From Hyaloscypha bicolor E (lineage: Eukaryota; Ascomycota; Leotiomycetes; Helotiales; Hyaloscyphaceae), in assembly GCF_002865645.1 (NCBI RefSeq), contig NW_020194512.1, positions 310,001 through 374,000 on the forward strand: a DNA stretch of 64,000 bases, in the 5' to 3' direction. The translations under genes and the position numbers were made by a program. The notes below the pieces were generated by a model, which was not told where the DNA came from, made no database searches, and saw nothing but the letters and a program-made list of their open reading frames with translations. Shown here piece after piece: positions 35,761 to 47,600 of this stretch. The first letter of the stretch is position 1; each line of letters begins with the position of its first letter.

Positions 35761-36872
35761 GGCATGAAATATAGTATATAGAAACTCGAATAAGACCGTA
35801 TTAGATAGTTATAGAGTGGTATAATACGTTTGGTATATATAGTATTATTATTACAAATAGGCCCGTAATAGATATTAGACTATAGCCGGAAAAGTGGAAT
35901 GCGGGATTCTATAGCTATATAAGATATGGCATTCTGTATTCAGTTATACTATATAGGCTATAAATGAAAAAAAAAAGGTATAATACTAGGAAAATATACT
36001 TAGATATAACTATTAGAAAGGGTAAAGCAAAATACTTTCGAATATATAAAAAGAAAGCAGTATTAATAATAATAAGAGATCTGAAACAGCGAGGCGAGCT
36101 ACAAGGCAAAGCCACCAAGAGTTATTAGTAACCAAAGACGGATTATTATTTCCTTCTAGTACCCGAAAACCGGAATAATAAAACGCCGAAGGCCCTGTAC
36201 TTTCTTCTCTTCAAAGAACCTTCTCTCTTTTAGCTCCCGCTAAAATTTCAAAGGCACCTGTCAGTAAGCGAATACCAGATCAGTGCCGTCTTCTCACTAA
36301 CAATCGAAAGAATTATTTACCCAATCGGCTGTGGGTATAGAGAGATAAACTGCCAGTACTGAATGCCGACGAGAAGTGCTTTTTAATAGATCAATATTTG
36401 AAGACAAAATGAGGACTTAGCCGGAGCCTTTTATAGTATGACACGTTATGTGGCATTATCGTACTGTATTTAAACTATCGAAATGTCAAGAAGAGCAGAT
36501 TGCGACTTGGAACTAATAATACATCCCGACCGATATTAATCCCTACTAGATTATCTTGGTCTTATTATAACTCGAATTATTACAGAAACCCAATTCTATT
36601 CGGCCCTTAATAGAGATAATATGCGAATTCAAATCCCGTATTAGTAGTTGCGGATATTACAAAGTAATACTATAGACTGTATATAATACCGCCAAGAAGA
36701 AGAAAAAGCCATGCGACTATAGCAGTAGTTCAGAGGACTCGAGTACTACAGGAGGGTTGTGTTATCTGGAGGGATGTAATGGGAAACCTAGTAGCAAATA
36801 CGAGGGTCCTAGTAAGTTATTTTGATTATAGTCGTACCAAGGGAACATTACTAGTATTTGACTTAATGCGAC
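35761..36872. other. Intergenic region between decayed HET and kinase genes
   Basis: The left part (to about 36.1 kb) is AT-rich and would hold the HET gene promoter. A minus-strand hydrophobic open stretch at 35915-36118 is, I think, fortuitous. From 36.1 kb composition is nearer normal, and scattered frames (for example plus-strand MSRRADCDLELIIHP near 36.48 kb) suggest an older gene fragment I cannot identify. Confidence 0.35.
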
Positions 36873-38204
36873 CTAGGCAACCGCTCCGACGGCGGCTTTG
36901 ACTCCGATAGCGTTGAACTGTGAGTTCTGACCCGGGAGAGCAGAGGCTAGTGAAAGAATGAAAGCTATGTCTCTAAGCGGGATATGCGGAGTATCTTCTA
37001 TAGCAGCAAGGCGCGAGACTTCACTTAGTACTCTGTACTCTTCCTTATTACCTGTAATTTGAGCCATTTCCCATAGAATTTGCCCGACTATCCAAATATC
37101 ATTCTGTTTCCGTGTTTTAATATCTTGAGCCAGTAGGTTCGGTTAATATCTCATCTCTGGCAATAGCTATTTTCGAGTTATACCTCCAATTCCGCTAGTA
37201 TCGATTAGTATAGTATTGAGGTCTTTGCTAAGGATAATGTTTTCTGGTTTTAAATCCATATATATTATATTATTCTGGTAAAGAATATTAATTGAACGAG
37301 CGATCTGAACCGCCTATCGGTACTACGGGAAGTTGAGCTCTGGTAATTATAATACATTTTGCAACGTGCCGTTTGGATAGTACTCGAGAAGGATCCCTTG
37401 CAAACTGGTAGGATTATCGTCTTTGGCCTTTGCAGTTCGGTATGGATTGTCGGATATAACGACAGTAATAAGCCGCACGACACCCTTACTACTGCGTATC
37501 CGTTCCAAATTTCGCAGCTCCTGTTCCAAAACCTCAGTATCCCTCGGTACGTATAGTGGCCTGTCTACTTCCTTGTAGACATAGTCCATGCTATCAACGC
37601 ATACCAAGTGTATACCATTACTAAGTTCTTGTATCTTCTTGATTTCCGACAAGTTTCTTGTACTACTACTGCCATTATATACCGGAAACCGTACCCGAAA
37701 TGGATCTTCGCATATACAGAACCATAGATTGTCGACGATAGCGGCGTATTCGCTTTCCGTATCAAGTGATATCCTCAAATAGAGTCTCTGGCTATGCGTA
37801 TCCTGCTGGCGTATAAGGAGAAGCTCGGTAATCGTATTAGCTAGGAGCTGTATAAGGTCGAAATCGATACAAAGGCAGAGGTTCTCGAGATCTTTCCGAC
37901 GTTTCGTTACTTTGGCAAAGGTTCTGCTCTGGGCTGATTGGAGTTTGCCTTGAAAGGTAAGTTTGACATGCCACTTGCGATTGGGAGAATATAGAACAAG
38001 GTTCAGCCCTCTTGTCTTAGGCTCTATTCCCTTTCCCTCGGTCTCTTCCTTGTATGTCTTCGGTGTAAAATGAATCGTGCATGAGCCTAGGCGTGGAGTC
38101 GCAGACATAGCGGTAAGGATGATGCGCTTTCGAGATGGAAGCTCGACGTCAGCTTGGTTGCATTGCCGGGGAAACCTCGGGAAACGCGATCGTCCAGTCG
38201 TCAC
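36873..38204 (-). pseudogene. Protein kinase-like gene with five premature stops
   Basis: A 444-codon frame from ATG 38204 (or the in-frame ATG at about 38108, MSATPRLGS) to 36873. The N-terminal 200 residues are unfamiliar. The C-terminal half has kinase landmarks: GILLEYYPNGTLQNVL (hinge), IARSINILYQNNIIYMDLKP with EN (catalytic loop, HxDLKPEN with the His as Tyr), IILSKDLNTILIDTSGIGG (DFG-equivalent in the fungal ISGIGG kinase group), then R-K-stop-LLPEMRY at the W-L-APE segment, and DIWIVGQILWEMAQI. Stops occur after QNVL, NFP, YR, TRK and MRY, several at expected Trp or Gln, consistent with G-to-A or C-to-T. Substrate unknown. Confidence 0.78.
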
Positions 38205-38320
38205 CCATAATAGTACTAGTGCATTCTTATCTCACGTGATTAACAAGAACTGATGCCGCTGACCTGATGGCGCGGAAAAGCTTTGGATGGGAACAAAAGT
38301 TGATGATGTAATTTCACTTA
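38205..38320. other. Short upstream region of the kinase pseudogene
   Basis: About 115 bp of normal composition containing CACGTGA at 38235. It would include the promoter of the minus-strand kinase gene. It ends in TA, one copy of the target duplication of the adjacent transposon. Confidence 0.35.
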
Positions 38321-39489
38321 ACCGAGATCCAAGGTCAACGCACGCCCAAGGTCAATGCACGCTCAAGTTTACCCGAATACTCGATATTAAATACTTAATT
38401 ATTAAATAATTACTAATTGGAAAAATAAATTTCTTTAAGTTCTGTAAAGAGAAGAAGCCAAAGATTTAATATATAATTTTTCTTAATTAATCTTCAATTT
38501 TTAATAACCTTAAACTTAGCTTTTATTAAAATATTAAAAAACTTAATAATTTTAATTTAATATTTAATAATTATATCTATATAAGTTCTTTAAAGTTAAT
38601 ATTAGTAAGAATGCTTCATTATATATAGAAGTATAAGTATATAATATAAAAAGTTTATATTATTATATATTACTTATAAAATTTTACTTTTAACTTAAAT
38701 TTTTAAATAAAATATTAAAAATTCTTAAAAGAAGCTTAAATTAAGAAATAATTAAAGAATTATATAATAAAAGCTTTCTTATATAAAACTTACTCAAAAT
38801 GGTTATATTTCTTATATTAAATACTTATATAATTTGTAATTTATTATATATTAATTTATTAATATACTTTATTTTATATTCTTTACTTTATTATATAAAT
38901 ATTATAAGAAAAAATAATTAAAAAATACTTTTATTTATCTTTAATTTATTTATTTTTAATAAAAAAGAATATGTTTTTAAATAAAATATAAATATATTTT
39001 ATTTATTATTAAAATAAATATTTCTTTTATGTAATTTAAAAGCATAATATATTTAAACGTTTTATAAAACTTTTAATAAATATACTATTCTTTTATTAAT
39101 AATAATATTTTAAAAAAACTTAAAACTTTAAATAAATTATATTATTATATTAATATTTTTACTTAACTTTTAATTAGAACTGTTTTTTATAATATATTAT
39201 TAATATAAGATTAATTACATTTATTATTTTCTTTCCTTTTATATAATTATTTTATAAATATTATATATTATTAATTTTCTGTTTTTAGCTTTAATATAAA
39301 AGAAGCCTTTTATATAAATTTTAATTTTTTATATTATAATTATCTTTGAAAAATAGTATACTAGTAATATAGAAATTTTAAAGTTAATTAGGTTATTAGC
39401 TCCTCATTTATTAAAGTTCAAAATTCGGGAGTTTTGGTGTAAAATGACCGTGCGTTGACTCTGGTCGTGCGTTGACCTTGGATCTCGGT
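38321..39489. mobile_element. 1.17-kb TIR element with TA target site (Tc1/mariner-type, non-autonomous)
   Basis: The left end ACCGAGATCCAAGGTCAACG at 38321 is matched by the right end, whose reverse complement from 39489 is ACCGAGATCCAAGGTCAACG. Inside each end a GGTCAACGCACG-type motif is repeated in tandem. Both ends are flanked by TA (38319-38320 and 39490-39491). The interior is extremely AT-rich and has no transposase remnant I can read. This fits a RIP-mutated, non-autonomous Tc1/mariner-like element. Confidence 0.8.
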
Positions 39490-39491
39490 TA

Positions 39492-39747
39492 TGTAATCAT
39501 TTGCCAAAGCTTGTGGCTGACGAATGGCCAAACTGCACTATGCGCTGGCCTTGTCTGACAACGAGCGAACTATAGGTGGGTGGGCAGTGACGGAGTCCTG
39601 CAAGAATCCTCGAGTTGGCATCTCCTGGTTTGCTACTTCCTCTTGATAACAGCACTTACTGAGCATTCTAGATCTAGAATAGGCAGTGATTAAAACAGGT
39701 CATGCAGCTCTCTCCTACCGCTCGAAACTGCGACTCAACCACGCGAG
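39492..39747. other. Upstream region of the plus-strand gene at 39.7 kb
   Basis: Normal-composition non-coding sequence between the TIR element and the first ATG. It is the likely promoter or 5' UTR of the following gene; no specific motif is claimed. Confidence 0.35.
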
Positions 39748-40257
39748 ATGGGTGTCGACTGCGGCTTTGATATCTACCCTCCTCTGGAGCGCACGAAGGC
39801 AAACCAGGAGCAGTACGAGCTCTTCCTACGCGAGGTGGTCGACACTTACGGGCCGCGGGATAGCGATGACGCAAAACAAAGTGGCGGCGGCAGCGTCTTG
39901 CGTGTAAACGCCGAGTCGGAGGAATCCTACATTGACTTCGAGGTTGGCGAACATCCATACTTACCGCGCCAATGTGAGCACTTTCTGCGGTTCAGCTCCA
40001 AGATTAGCGGCAGGTCACTCGCTGAGCCATATATCCGAGGAGTCTGCAAGATCGTGAAGCGATAGCTGGGGGACCGCGTTTACTTTTGGCATGAGATGAA
40101 CGAGTTTGGCCCGCATATTCGCCATTCCGGTTACTACAATTGGAATGAGATTCACGCTACGCGGAGGAAAATAAGGGAGCACAAGCAGCCAGACGAGGGA
40201 GAGTGGGGAGAGACAAATATACAGGACGAGGAGCAAGGTGGCGATGGGACGGATAGG
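39748..40257 (+). pseudogene. Conserved fungal hypothetical protein, one premature stop
   Basis: ATG at 39748 opens MGVDCGFDIYPPLERTKANQ. About 170 residues follow (YELFLREVVDTYGPRDSD, ESYIDFEVGEHPYLPRQCEH, KISGRSLAEPYIRGVCKIVK, YFWHEMNEFGPHIRHSGYYN, WNEIHATRRKIREHKQ), with a TAG at 40063 between IVKR and LGDRV where Gln fits (CAG to TAG). I recall homologous uncharacterised fungal proteins starting MGxDCGFDIYPPLE but know no function. It runs without a further stop, in the same frame, into the SET protein at 40258. So the two may be one fused gene or two adjacent genes whose separating intron or stop I cannot see. Composition is normal, with no heavy RIP. Confidence 0.6.
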
Positions 40258-41259
40258 ATGGCTGACGTGCCAGCTAGCCGCGGCGGACTATATACGATCA
40301 AACCCATTACGGGCAAAGGACGGGGCTTCGTTGCTGCTTCTAAGATCTCCAAGGGTATACGTATACTGCTGGAGGTACCGCTCCTCAAAACGCCAGATTC
40401 CACTGGAGACATCAGTTCCGCAGAGACCATCGTCTTACGAGAAGTTAAGAGCCTCACGAAAGACTAGCAGCGGGCCTTCTTCGCGCTACAGAATGTGCAA
40501 GGACGTAGGTGCACCCCCGTACTAGGCATCGTTATGACAAATATGTTGCCGCTCGGCGCGAGCAACAGCGGTGGACTGTTCCTCGAAGCATCACGCATTA
40601 ACCACTCGTGCCAGCCCAACGCGCAGTACGCATGGAACGACGACCTCGGCCATCTGACCGTATACGCCCTGTGCGACATCGATACTAATCATGAGATCAC
40701 CATTTCATATATAAGTGGCGTCTCGCTGGGCTATGCGGAGCGCCAGCGCCATCTGATGGAAGCGTTCTCCTTTGCCTGTATATGCGAACTCTGCTCCCTA
40801 CCGCTGACTGCACGCAACGATAGTAACTATAGACTGGACCAGATCCGGTCTATCGAAGATGCTGCCACCGACCTGGACCAGGTCCTCGAGCACCCTGCCA
40901 AGTCTCTCAGCCAGGTATACCGGATATTCGAGTTGCTAGAAGTGCAGGGCATCTGTGACATAAGCATTGTGCGGGCGTGCTTCAGTACCTTCCAGATCGC
41001 AGCCATGGTCGGGGACAAGGCCCGAGCCAAGGTCTTCGCGGAGAGAGCGTATGCCGCTCGGAAGGTGCTTGCGGGCGATGACAACCCGACGACGATCGAG
41101 TTCAAGCACCTCGCTGAGCGACCCGTGGACTACCACCTGTATGGTAAGAGGATGAAGTGCTATGACGATAGCTGGGAGGCTCCTCGGGAGATGTGCGGAG
41201 AGGATCTTGAAAACTGGCTCTGGAATACGGATGGGTGGTCGAGATACAGTTCCTCTTGA
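40258..41259 (+). pseudogene. SET-domain protein (SMYD-like, without MYND), one premature stop
   Basis: From MADVPASRGGLYTI. SET landmarks in order: GKGRGFVAASKISKGIRIL, a stop (TAG, 40465) at a likely Gln in KD-stop-QRAFFALQNVQ, LEASRINHSCQPNAQYAWND (the NHSCxPNA cofactor/catalytic motif, intact), LTVYALCDIDTNHEITISYI, then a post-SET Cys cluster FACICELCSLP. A helical TPR-like C-terminal part follows (VRACFSTFQIAAMVGDKARA, LAGDDNPTTIEFKHLAERP), ending DLENWLWNTDGWSRYSSS. Such proteins are predicted lysine methyltransferases. It is a paralogue of the SET-MYND gene at 58-59 kb, keeps catalytic residues that copy has lost, and lacks the MYND tail. A single C-to-T nonsense change inactivates it, barring readthrough. 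Confidence 0.72.
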
Positions 41260-41441
41260 TAACTGCAGATGCGGGGAGACTGGGGAAATTGGCTTTGCAC
41301 AGTAATAAAGATTCAGATACTCTTTGGGTGTGGCTAAAGAATACACATCTTGATAATAATAAAAAAATCCTGTACAGAGTATCTATACCTAAAGCTTCAA
41401 CCAACAGCCTCACCGTAACAGATTAGTCGCTGGGATACAGA

Positions 41442-42034
41442 TCAGCCAAGCCTTTTCTGGACCGTTGCAGTATTCAAGGGAAATCCAACATGGCCTTCAA
41501 AATTATCCCACTTGAGAGAAAACAATCCATTCAAATCGGCATCCTTGAGAAGCTTGCAGTCTGCCTTGTGGCCTTTCTCATTCCAGCCAGCGCTCTGACA
41601 GGCCTTATTATAATAAAGTTAGCATCCTAGCGAGATACGATGAGCTCAGATAACAGGCTTACCCCGTTGCAGTACCAGAAGAGTGAGTACCTGGTACACT
41701 TCATCAAGGAGGCTGCCCGCTTACCGCAGCCGTGACAGGGTCTTGTACCATTCATTTCCGTCGAGAATTGTTGGACCCGGTCGCTCAATGCTAGCAAACT
41801 GTTTAGGGATAGTGGAAATATCTGGTGGGAACATATTGTTAGAAACGTAGACTAAGTTTGTGGTCTTGATAACAATGGTAATCGTACCTTGATATTCGTA
41901 TGCTCCTCATGACGGATTCCCCTTTCAGAGGTCATGAATGTGTGACGCTGCGCGTAGAGAATCGCAGCGGTGTACCCTTTCCGGACCTGTGCAGGCGCCA
42001 ATTCACTGCTCCGCCCGTCCGTGTAGAAGGACAG
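41442..42034 (-). pseudogene. 3' part of the split SET-MYND gene (MYND finger)
   Basis: Three exons on the minus strand. The first, from the insertion site at 42034, reads LSFYTDGRSSELAPAQVRKG, then YTAAILYAQRHTFM and HEEHTNIK. An intron lies at 41822-41887 (GTACGA ... TTCTAAC ... CAG). The second exon reads IFPLSLNSLLALSDRVQQFS, then CHGCGKRAASLMKC and LFWYCNG. A second intron lies at 41604-41662 (GTAAGC ... GCTAAC ... AAG). The third exon reads ACQSAGWNEKGHKADCKLLK and ends at a TGA at 41442. The C-x2-C ... C ... C-x3-C ... H-x3-C pattern is a MYND zinc finger; one Cys of the usual set appears as Tyr (KCTRYSLFWYC). The upstream half is at 58027-59241 across the transposon. The 3' end converges on the SET gene 182 bp away. 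Confidence 0.85.
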
Positions 42035-42088
42035 CGATCTGTCTCCGGACAGTACGAATTGAAAGTCTGACTGTCCGCAATTTCGATT

Positions 42089-42240
42089 GATAAGCCTGAT
42101 TCTGCTGCGACTTCTAGTACGATCACTACTTGGTAAGGGTATATATAATTGTATGATAAGCCTAATTCTGCCGCGTTTTCTAATATTATTATTACTTAGT
42201 AAAAATATGTATAATTATATAATAAGCTTTAAATTTCTAT
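42089..42240 (+). repeat. 66-bp direct repeat at the left end of the Mutator-like element
   Basis: GATAAGCCTGATTCTGCTGC at 42089, GATAAGCCTAATTCTGCCGC at 42155 and AATAAGCTTTAAATT at 42221 are spaced exactly 66 bp apart. AT-changes increase inward. The right end of the element has no such array. Confidence 0.85.
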
Positions 42241-43034
42241 TTAAAAAAACTCTAAAATATAAAATAAAGAAATATATATATAAGAATTTAAAATAGTTTT
42301 AATAATATAATAATTATATATTTAAATAAAAATTATAGCTTTATTTATTTTTATATATTAAATTAATATTTTTATTTTTATTATAAAAGAAAAGCTAATT
42401 TAATAAGAAATAAGAAAAAATAAAGCTAAAATCTTAATTAATAATTTTAATAAAAATCTAATAACTAATAATATATTAATTTTTTATTATAAGCTTTTAA
42501 TTTATAACTTATAACTTATAATTTAATATAAAAATATCCGCTTTATTAAAAATTATAAAATACTTATATATTATACTTATATATTATTTTTTCATTTCTT
42601 ATAACTTTTTTATTATTTAAATTTAATTTTTTTTATAAATATAAGAAGAAAAAATATAAAAAATAAAATAAAGTAATAAAATATAAAATATAAAATATAA
42701 TATAAAGTAATAATTATAAATATAATTAATTTTGAAAATTAGCTTTTATAAAAAATTAATTAATATTTATTTTTAAAGCTTTATATATTTTTTATTATAT
42801 TTTTTAATATTTTACTAAATATATAAAAGTATTAATTCTAATTAAGAAATATAATCTTATATAAATATTATTTAAATTTAAATTTAAATTTAATTATTAT
42901 TAGTATAGCTATTTCTTTAGAAATTATATATATAATTACGGGATATAAAATACGAGATATAGATAATAAAATATAAAATACGAGATATAGTTATATAACT
43001 TTATATCTTATAAGTAACTCGACTAGTAAACTAG
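42241..43034. other. AT-rich interior of the Mutator-like element (left part)
   Basis: Almost pure A/T sequence with no readable frame. It ends in ACTAG (43030-43034), the left target duplication of the first gypsy element. Confidence 0.6.
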
Positions 43035-43337
43035 TATAAGGCACGTAATAGCAGGGTAATATACAAGTAGTTAAGGTAAATAAGCTACGGAGTAATACTT
43101 GCAAGTATAACTGATTCCAAGAATTAATTCTAATAAGAAACTAATTAATGCCCTTTCTAAAGCTAGGAGCGTCTCCCTATATATTTCCTAGTACTTAGCC
43201 GGGTATACGAAGCCCTTTACTTAATTAGGAAATCCCATATAATCTATATAATTCCGATTGCAAGCTATACCCAAAATAGGAAACTAGATCTATAATATCT
43301 AATACCTATCTATATACTATTATATATACCTATTATA
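43035..43337 (-). repeat. 3' LTR of gypsy copy 1
   Basis: 303 bp; same sequence order as the LTRs at 49725, 50181 and 57170 (TAATAGCAGGGTAATA, TTCCAAGAATTAATTCTAAT, TAGCCGGGTATACGAAGCCC). It is the least RIP-mutated of the four full LTRs. Confidence 0.92.
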
Positions 43338-44699
43338 TTAATTCCCCTTCTGGGCCCTTATTTCTAAGAGGCCTGGGAAAACTATAAATAGCTTTATAAA
43401 TATTTCCTTGAAACTTTCCTGGCTACTAGCTTTCCCCAAAGACTCCCTATAATTACCCTATTATTATATTAGGTAATAGAGTTAAAAATATAGTTTACTA
43501 ATCCTTTCTAGCTAATTTGTAAATTGCCTCTGGCAATTTCCCCTTATAAAGATAATATAAATATAGTATATATTATTAGATATAAAGCTTATCCGATCTC
43601 CTAATTAATTCGTAAATCCTAACTTAGCTTCTATTTATAAATAAATTATTACTCTATAGGCCCAAGAGCTTGGAAAAGTTAATCCGATTTTCTAGTTTAT
43701 TTATAAATCCCTTTTTTGGAATTTTCTGGATATTTCTGGTATAGAGCCGGTTCCGAATTCGTAATTACTATTCGGGAAGAGGATATTATAAAAAGGCCTC
43801 CCTTTTCCTATTAACTAACCTTCCTTTTCCTTAACTATAATATCGTATCCAGCTTCTCCTTATTTCTTGCCTTCCTTTTTTAAGCTTTCTTTAAGCTCCT
43901 TTAAGCTTCTTTAAGCCTTATTTAAGCTTTATTTAAGTTCCTTTCTAATTCCCTCTTCTATTTCTTTATCTATTAAGATAAATACTTCTCTTAGTACTTA
44001 TTAGCTTATTACTATCTATTTGGCTAATACTTCTATATTCTTGATTTACTCTTACTATCTTTAATATTCTAAGAATATTACTAAGTTTCCTGACCTTACT
44101 TATATTAAGAGTAATAATTACTTGGTATATAATTACTACTATTCCAAGAATAAGAAATATAATCCTATAAGTTATAAATTCCTTCTTTTATTTCTTATTT
44201 TAATACTATCTAAGGTTCTTTAAATATATATAATATGGTTAAACCACTTTTTTTAAGCCATTAATATATATAAGTATCTTCCTTATCTTTTACCCGAAAA
44301 AGAAAAGGCTATTATTATTTTTCTTCTATACCAAACTATATATACTTCTTATATTAAAGCTATTATCCGAGGCTAATGAATTCCCCTAATAATCCAAGAA
44401 ATAGATTAAGTAATTCTTACTAGCTTAGTATAAGTATAAAGTACTCTTAATAATATAGTTAATATTTTTCGGTATTAAATAAGCTTACTTCTTTCTTATT
44501 TCTTACTAATAGCTAATAGCTTTATAGGCCAATTTACTACCTGTTTCTCGAGAGAATCCTAATAAGAATAATAATAAAAATAATAGAGAATAGTTATAAG
44601 AGTAGGATATTTATAGAATATAGAAATTAGAGTTTTTAATAATTTTCATATGGTTTTTCCAAGAATAAATATATGGTTTTTTAATAGTTTCCTAATAAA

Positions 44700-47600
44700 A
44701 GCATTTATCTTTTATACCTCTATTTGGCTAATAGTATTATAATATTGCTTTTTTCCAAGTATTCTTATAATTCTTAAGCTATATTCTCTAGATTACTTAG
44801 TAATTCCTATATATTATTTACTAGTAAGTAGTTCTTCTAATAAACGAGATACTTTCTTCCTTTTTTATCCTCCCTATAGGCCATAATAGATTCTATCTCG
44901 AATTCCTTTTTGCCCTTAATCTTAACCGGCTCTGGTTTTACTATAGTATTAGCTTGCAGGTACTATAGTTCTAAGAGAGAAATATAGAAAATATTATGAA
45001 TCTAATATAATAGTAGTAATTCTAAGTAGTATACCTATTTATATATTTCTATAACTTCCAGAACTTTAAAGGGGCCGAGATATCTATCTGCTAGCTTTAT
45101 ACTAGGTTATAGCTATTAAATATTCTTTATATAAAGTATGACTTTATTATATATCTTAAACTTCTTATTAATATATTTCTTATTATAGTACTTTTTCTAT
45201 ATATCTATTATTTCTTGCTATTATTTCTCTAGTATCTCCTGTTCTACTTAAATCCTTTATACTTTTTCCTATACTACTAGTGCCTCTTCTTTTAGAATAT
45301 TATCCTTAATATATAGTTTAATACTAGAATAAAATTCATATAAGGTATAAAATGGAAATATTCCTATTATTAAATATATAGAGTTATTATATATGAATTC
45401 TATAAAAGTAAGCTTTACTACCTAGTTATTTTACTAGTAGCTAGTATAGTATCTTAAGTATTATTCTAGAGTTTAATTCAGATTCTTTGTTTATTTATTA
45501 GTTTATAGGTGAAATACTATACTCAGCTATTATTAAATCTTTAAGTAAAAGTATAGACTTAACTAGAACTTGCTTATAAAGATAGATTCTTTATTAGAGG
45601 TTATACCCGCAGATATACTAAAGTCTTTAATAATATAATATATAAATAGCTCTACTAGCTCAGGAGCCGAGATCTCCTTAGTAGTCGGAATATATTATAT
45701 TATTTTTATATATCTATTAATAATAATAAGTATAGAATTATATATTTTACTATAAAATCTAGAAGGAAATAGCCCCATAATAAAGTCTATAGTAATTTCT
45801 TGCTATAGCTTAAAGGAAAGGGGAAATAAATTAAGTATATTATATAGCAGATATCTCTTTATTTTAGTCCGTTAATATATAAGACAGGTTCTAATATAGT
45901 CTTTTATATTCTTTCTTATACTTTGCCAGAAGTATTTTCTCTAGAGGATCTCTAGTATCTTGCTAGTACTAAAATACCTACCTATAAGATTATTATAGTT
46001 AGCTTATAGTAATTCTTCTTTAAGAGCCGGCTTATTTAGTATATAAATAATATCCTAATATCTTAATAACCCAGATATATTAAGTTCCCAAGTCTTAATA
46101 GCTCTAGTAGAGGTTCCCTTTAAGAACTATTCGTACTACCGGTATTATACTAATAGATTGAGCCTTTAGTACTATAATAGTAGTTTAAGTAATATCTCTC
46201 TGCTTTCCTTATATACTATTTTGGACCTAGCTGCCTATATAGCTAGAATCCGTAGTATATATTATTTATAACTAGTTATACTAGTAATAGGCTCAAGTAG
46301 TAATATTTCCGGTATTACTCTATTACTAAAATGAACTTTCTCTTCGGAATTCCTTAGTATCTTACTAATTAAGAAGTACTTACCTCCTCTTTCCTGGGCC
46401 TTATATTACGGTATTATAGGAATAGTATAGTATTCTATTACTGCTATTTATAGGGTTCTCTATTCTATATTCTATAGCTTATTATAAAGTATAAGTAATA
46501 AAGTATCTTTATCTATACCTATTATAAAGTCTGGCCTCCTTAATAGCCTATTAGCAGAATTACTATATCCTGGCTAGTATTCTAAGATAAAGTCAAAAGT
46601 AGCTAGCTTCTTTACCTATCTTATTTATTAATTATTTAGTTTTCTCTTAGTTATAAAGTATTTCAAGTTATTATAATCTGTTTTAATAATAATAGTATAC
46701 CGGATATATATTAGGTAATACTACTAAGTACGGAATACTAGAATAATAGCTAAAAGTTTAGAGTTATATATCTTATACTTACTCTTAATTATAATTATTT
46801 TTTTTAAATAGAAAGTAATAGGGTACTATTTGGCTTCTGCCCTCTTACTAAAGAACTAGGAAATCATACCTGTAATTACGAATCCTAAAGTATTTGTTTC
46901 TATATAAATCTTTAAGGCTAGGTCGAAATAATAAAGAATTAGTACTATTATAAATATAATTTATGGTTTCCTAAAAGCCTTATTTGCCTTATTTATCTAG
47001 TTAAACTAATATAGTAGTTTTCTGCCAGTTTTTAGTAAATTAGTTAATTCTTTTATTACCCTAGAATATTTATAGATAAACCTCTAGTAAAAGTTAATAA
47101 AACCCAGAAATACTTGGACTTCTCGGATATTATTCTTTAGGGCCGGCTATTCCCTAATAGCTATAATCCGGCTAGCCTCTATTTCTATATTATCTAGGCT
47201 AATTACAAATCCTAGGAACTTTACTTTCTCTATATTAAACTCGTATTTTGCTAAGTTTATAAAGAGCTAGTATTACTATAACCGCTCGAATATATATTAG
47301 ACCGCTATTATATACTATTCTGGGTTCTCTAAATAAATTAAAATATTATCCAGATAAATTATATAAATAATATCTATAAGGCCTACTAGTATATAGTTAA
47401 TATATACCTGGAATATTACCGGAATATTAGATAGTCCAAAAGATATAATATAGTATTTAAAATATCTATAGTATATTCGGAATATTATCTTCTACTTATT
47501 ATCCTCCCGTATTTATAACTAATAGTAAGTATTCTTTAAGTCTAGCTTTATATATACTTTTACTCTATAAAGCCTGTTTATTATCTTATTAATAAATAGT

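Noticed and set aside
35915..36118. 67-residue hydrophobic minus-strand frame (possible small membrane protein)
   Set aside because: Low complexity in AT-rich upstream DNA, no homology or regulatory context.
42087..42296. 69-codon plus frame over the 66-bp repeats
   Set aside because: Explained by the tandem repeat inside a transposon end.
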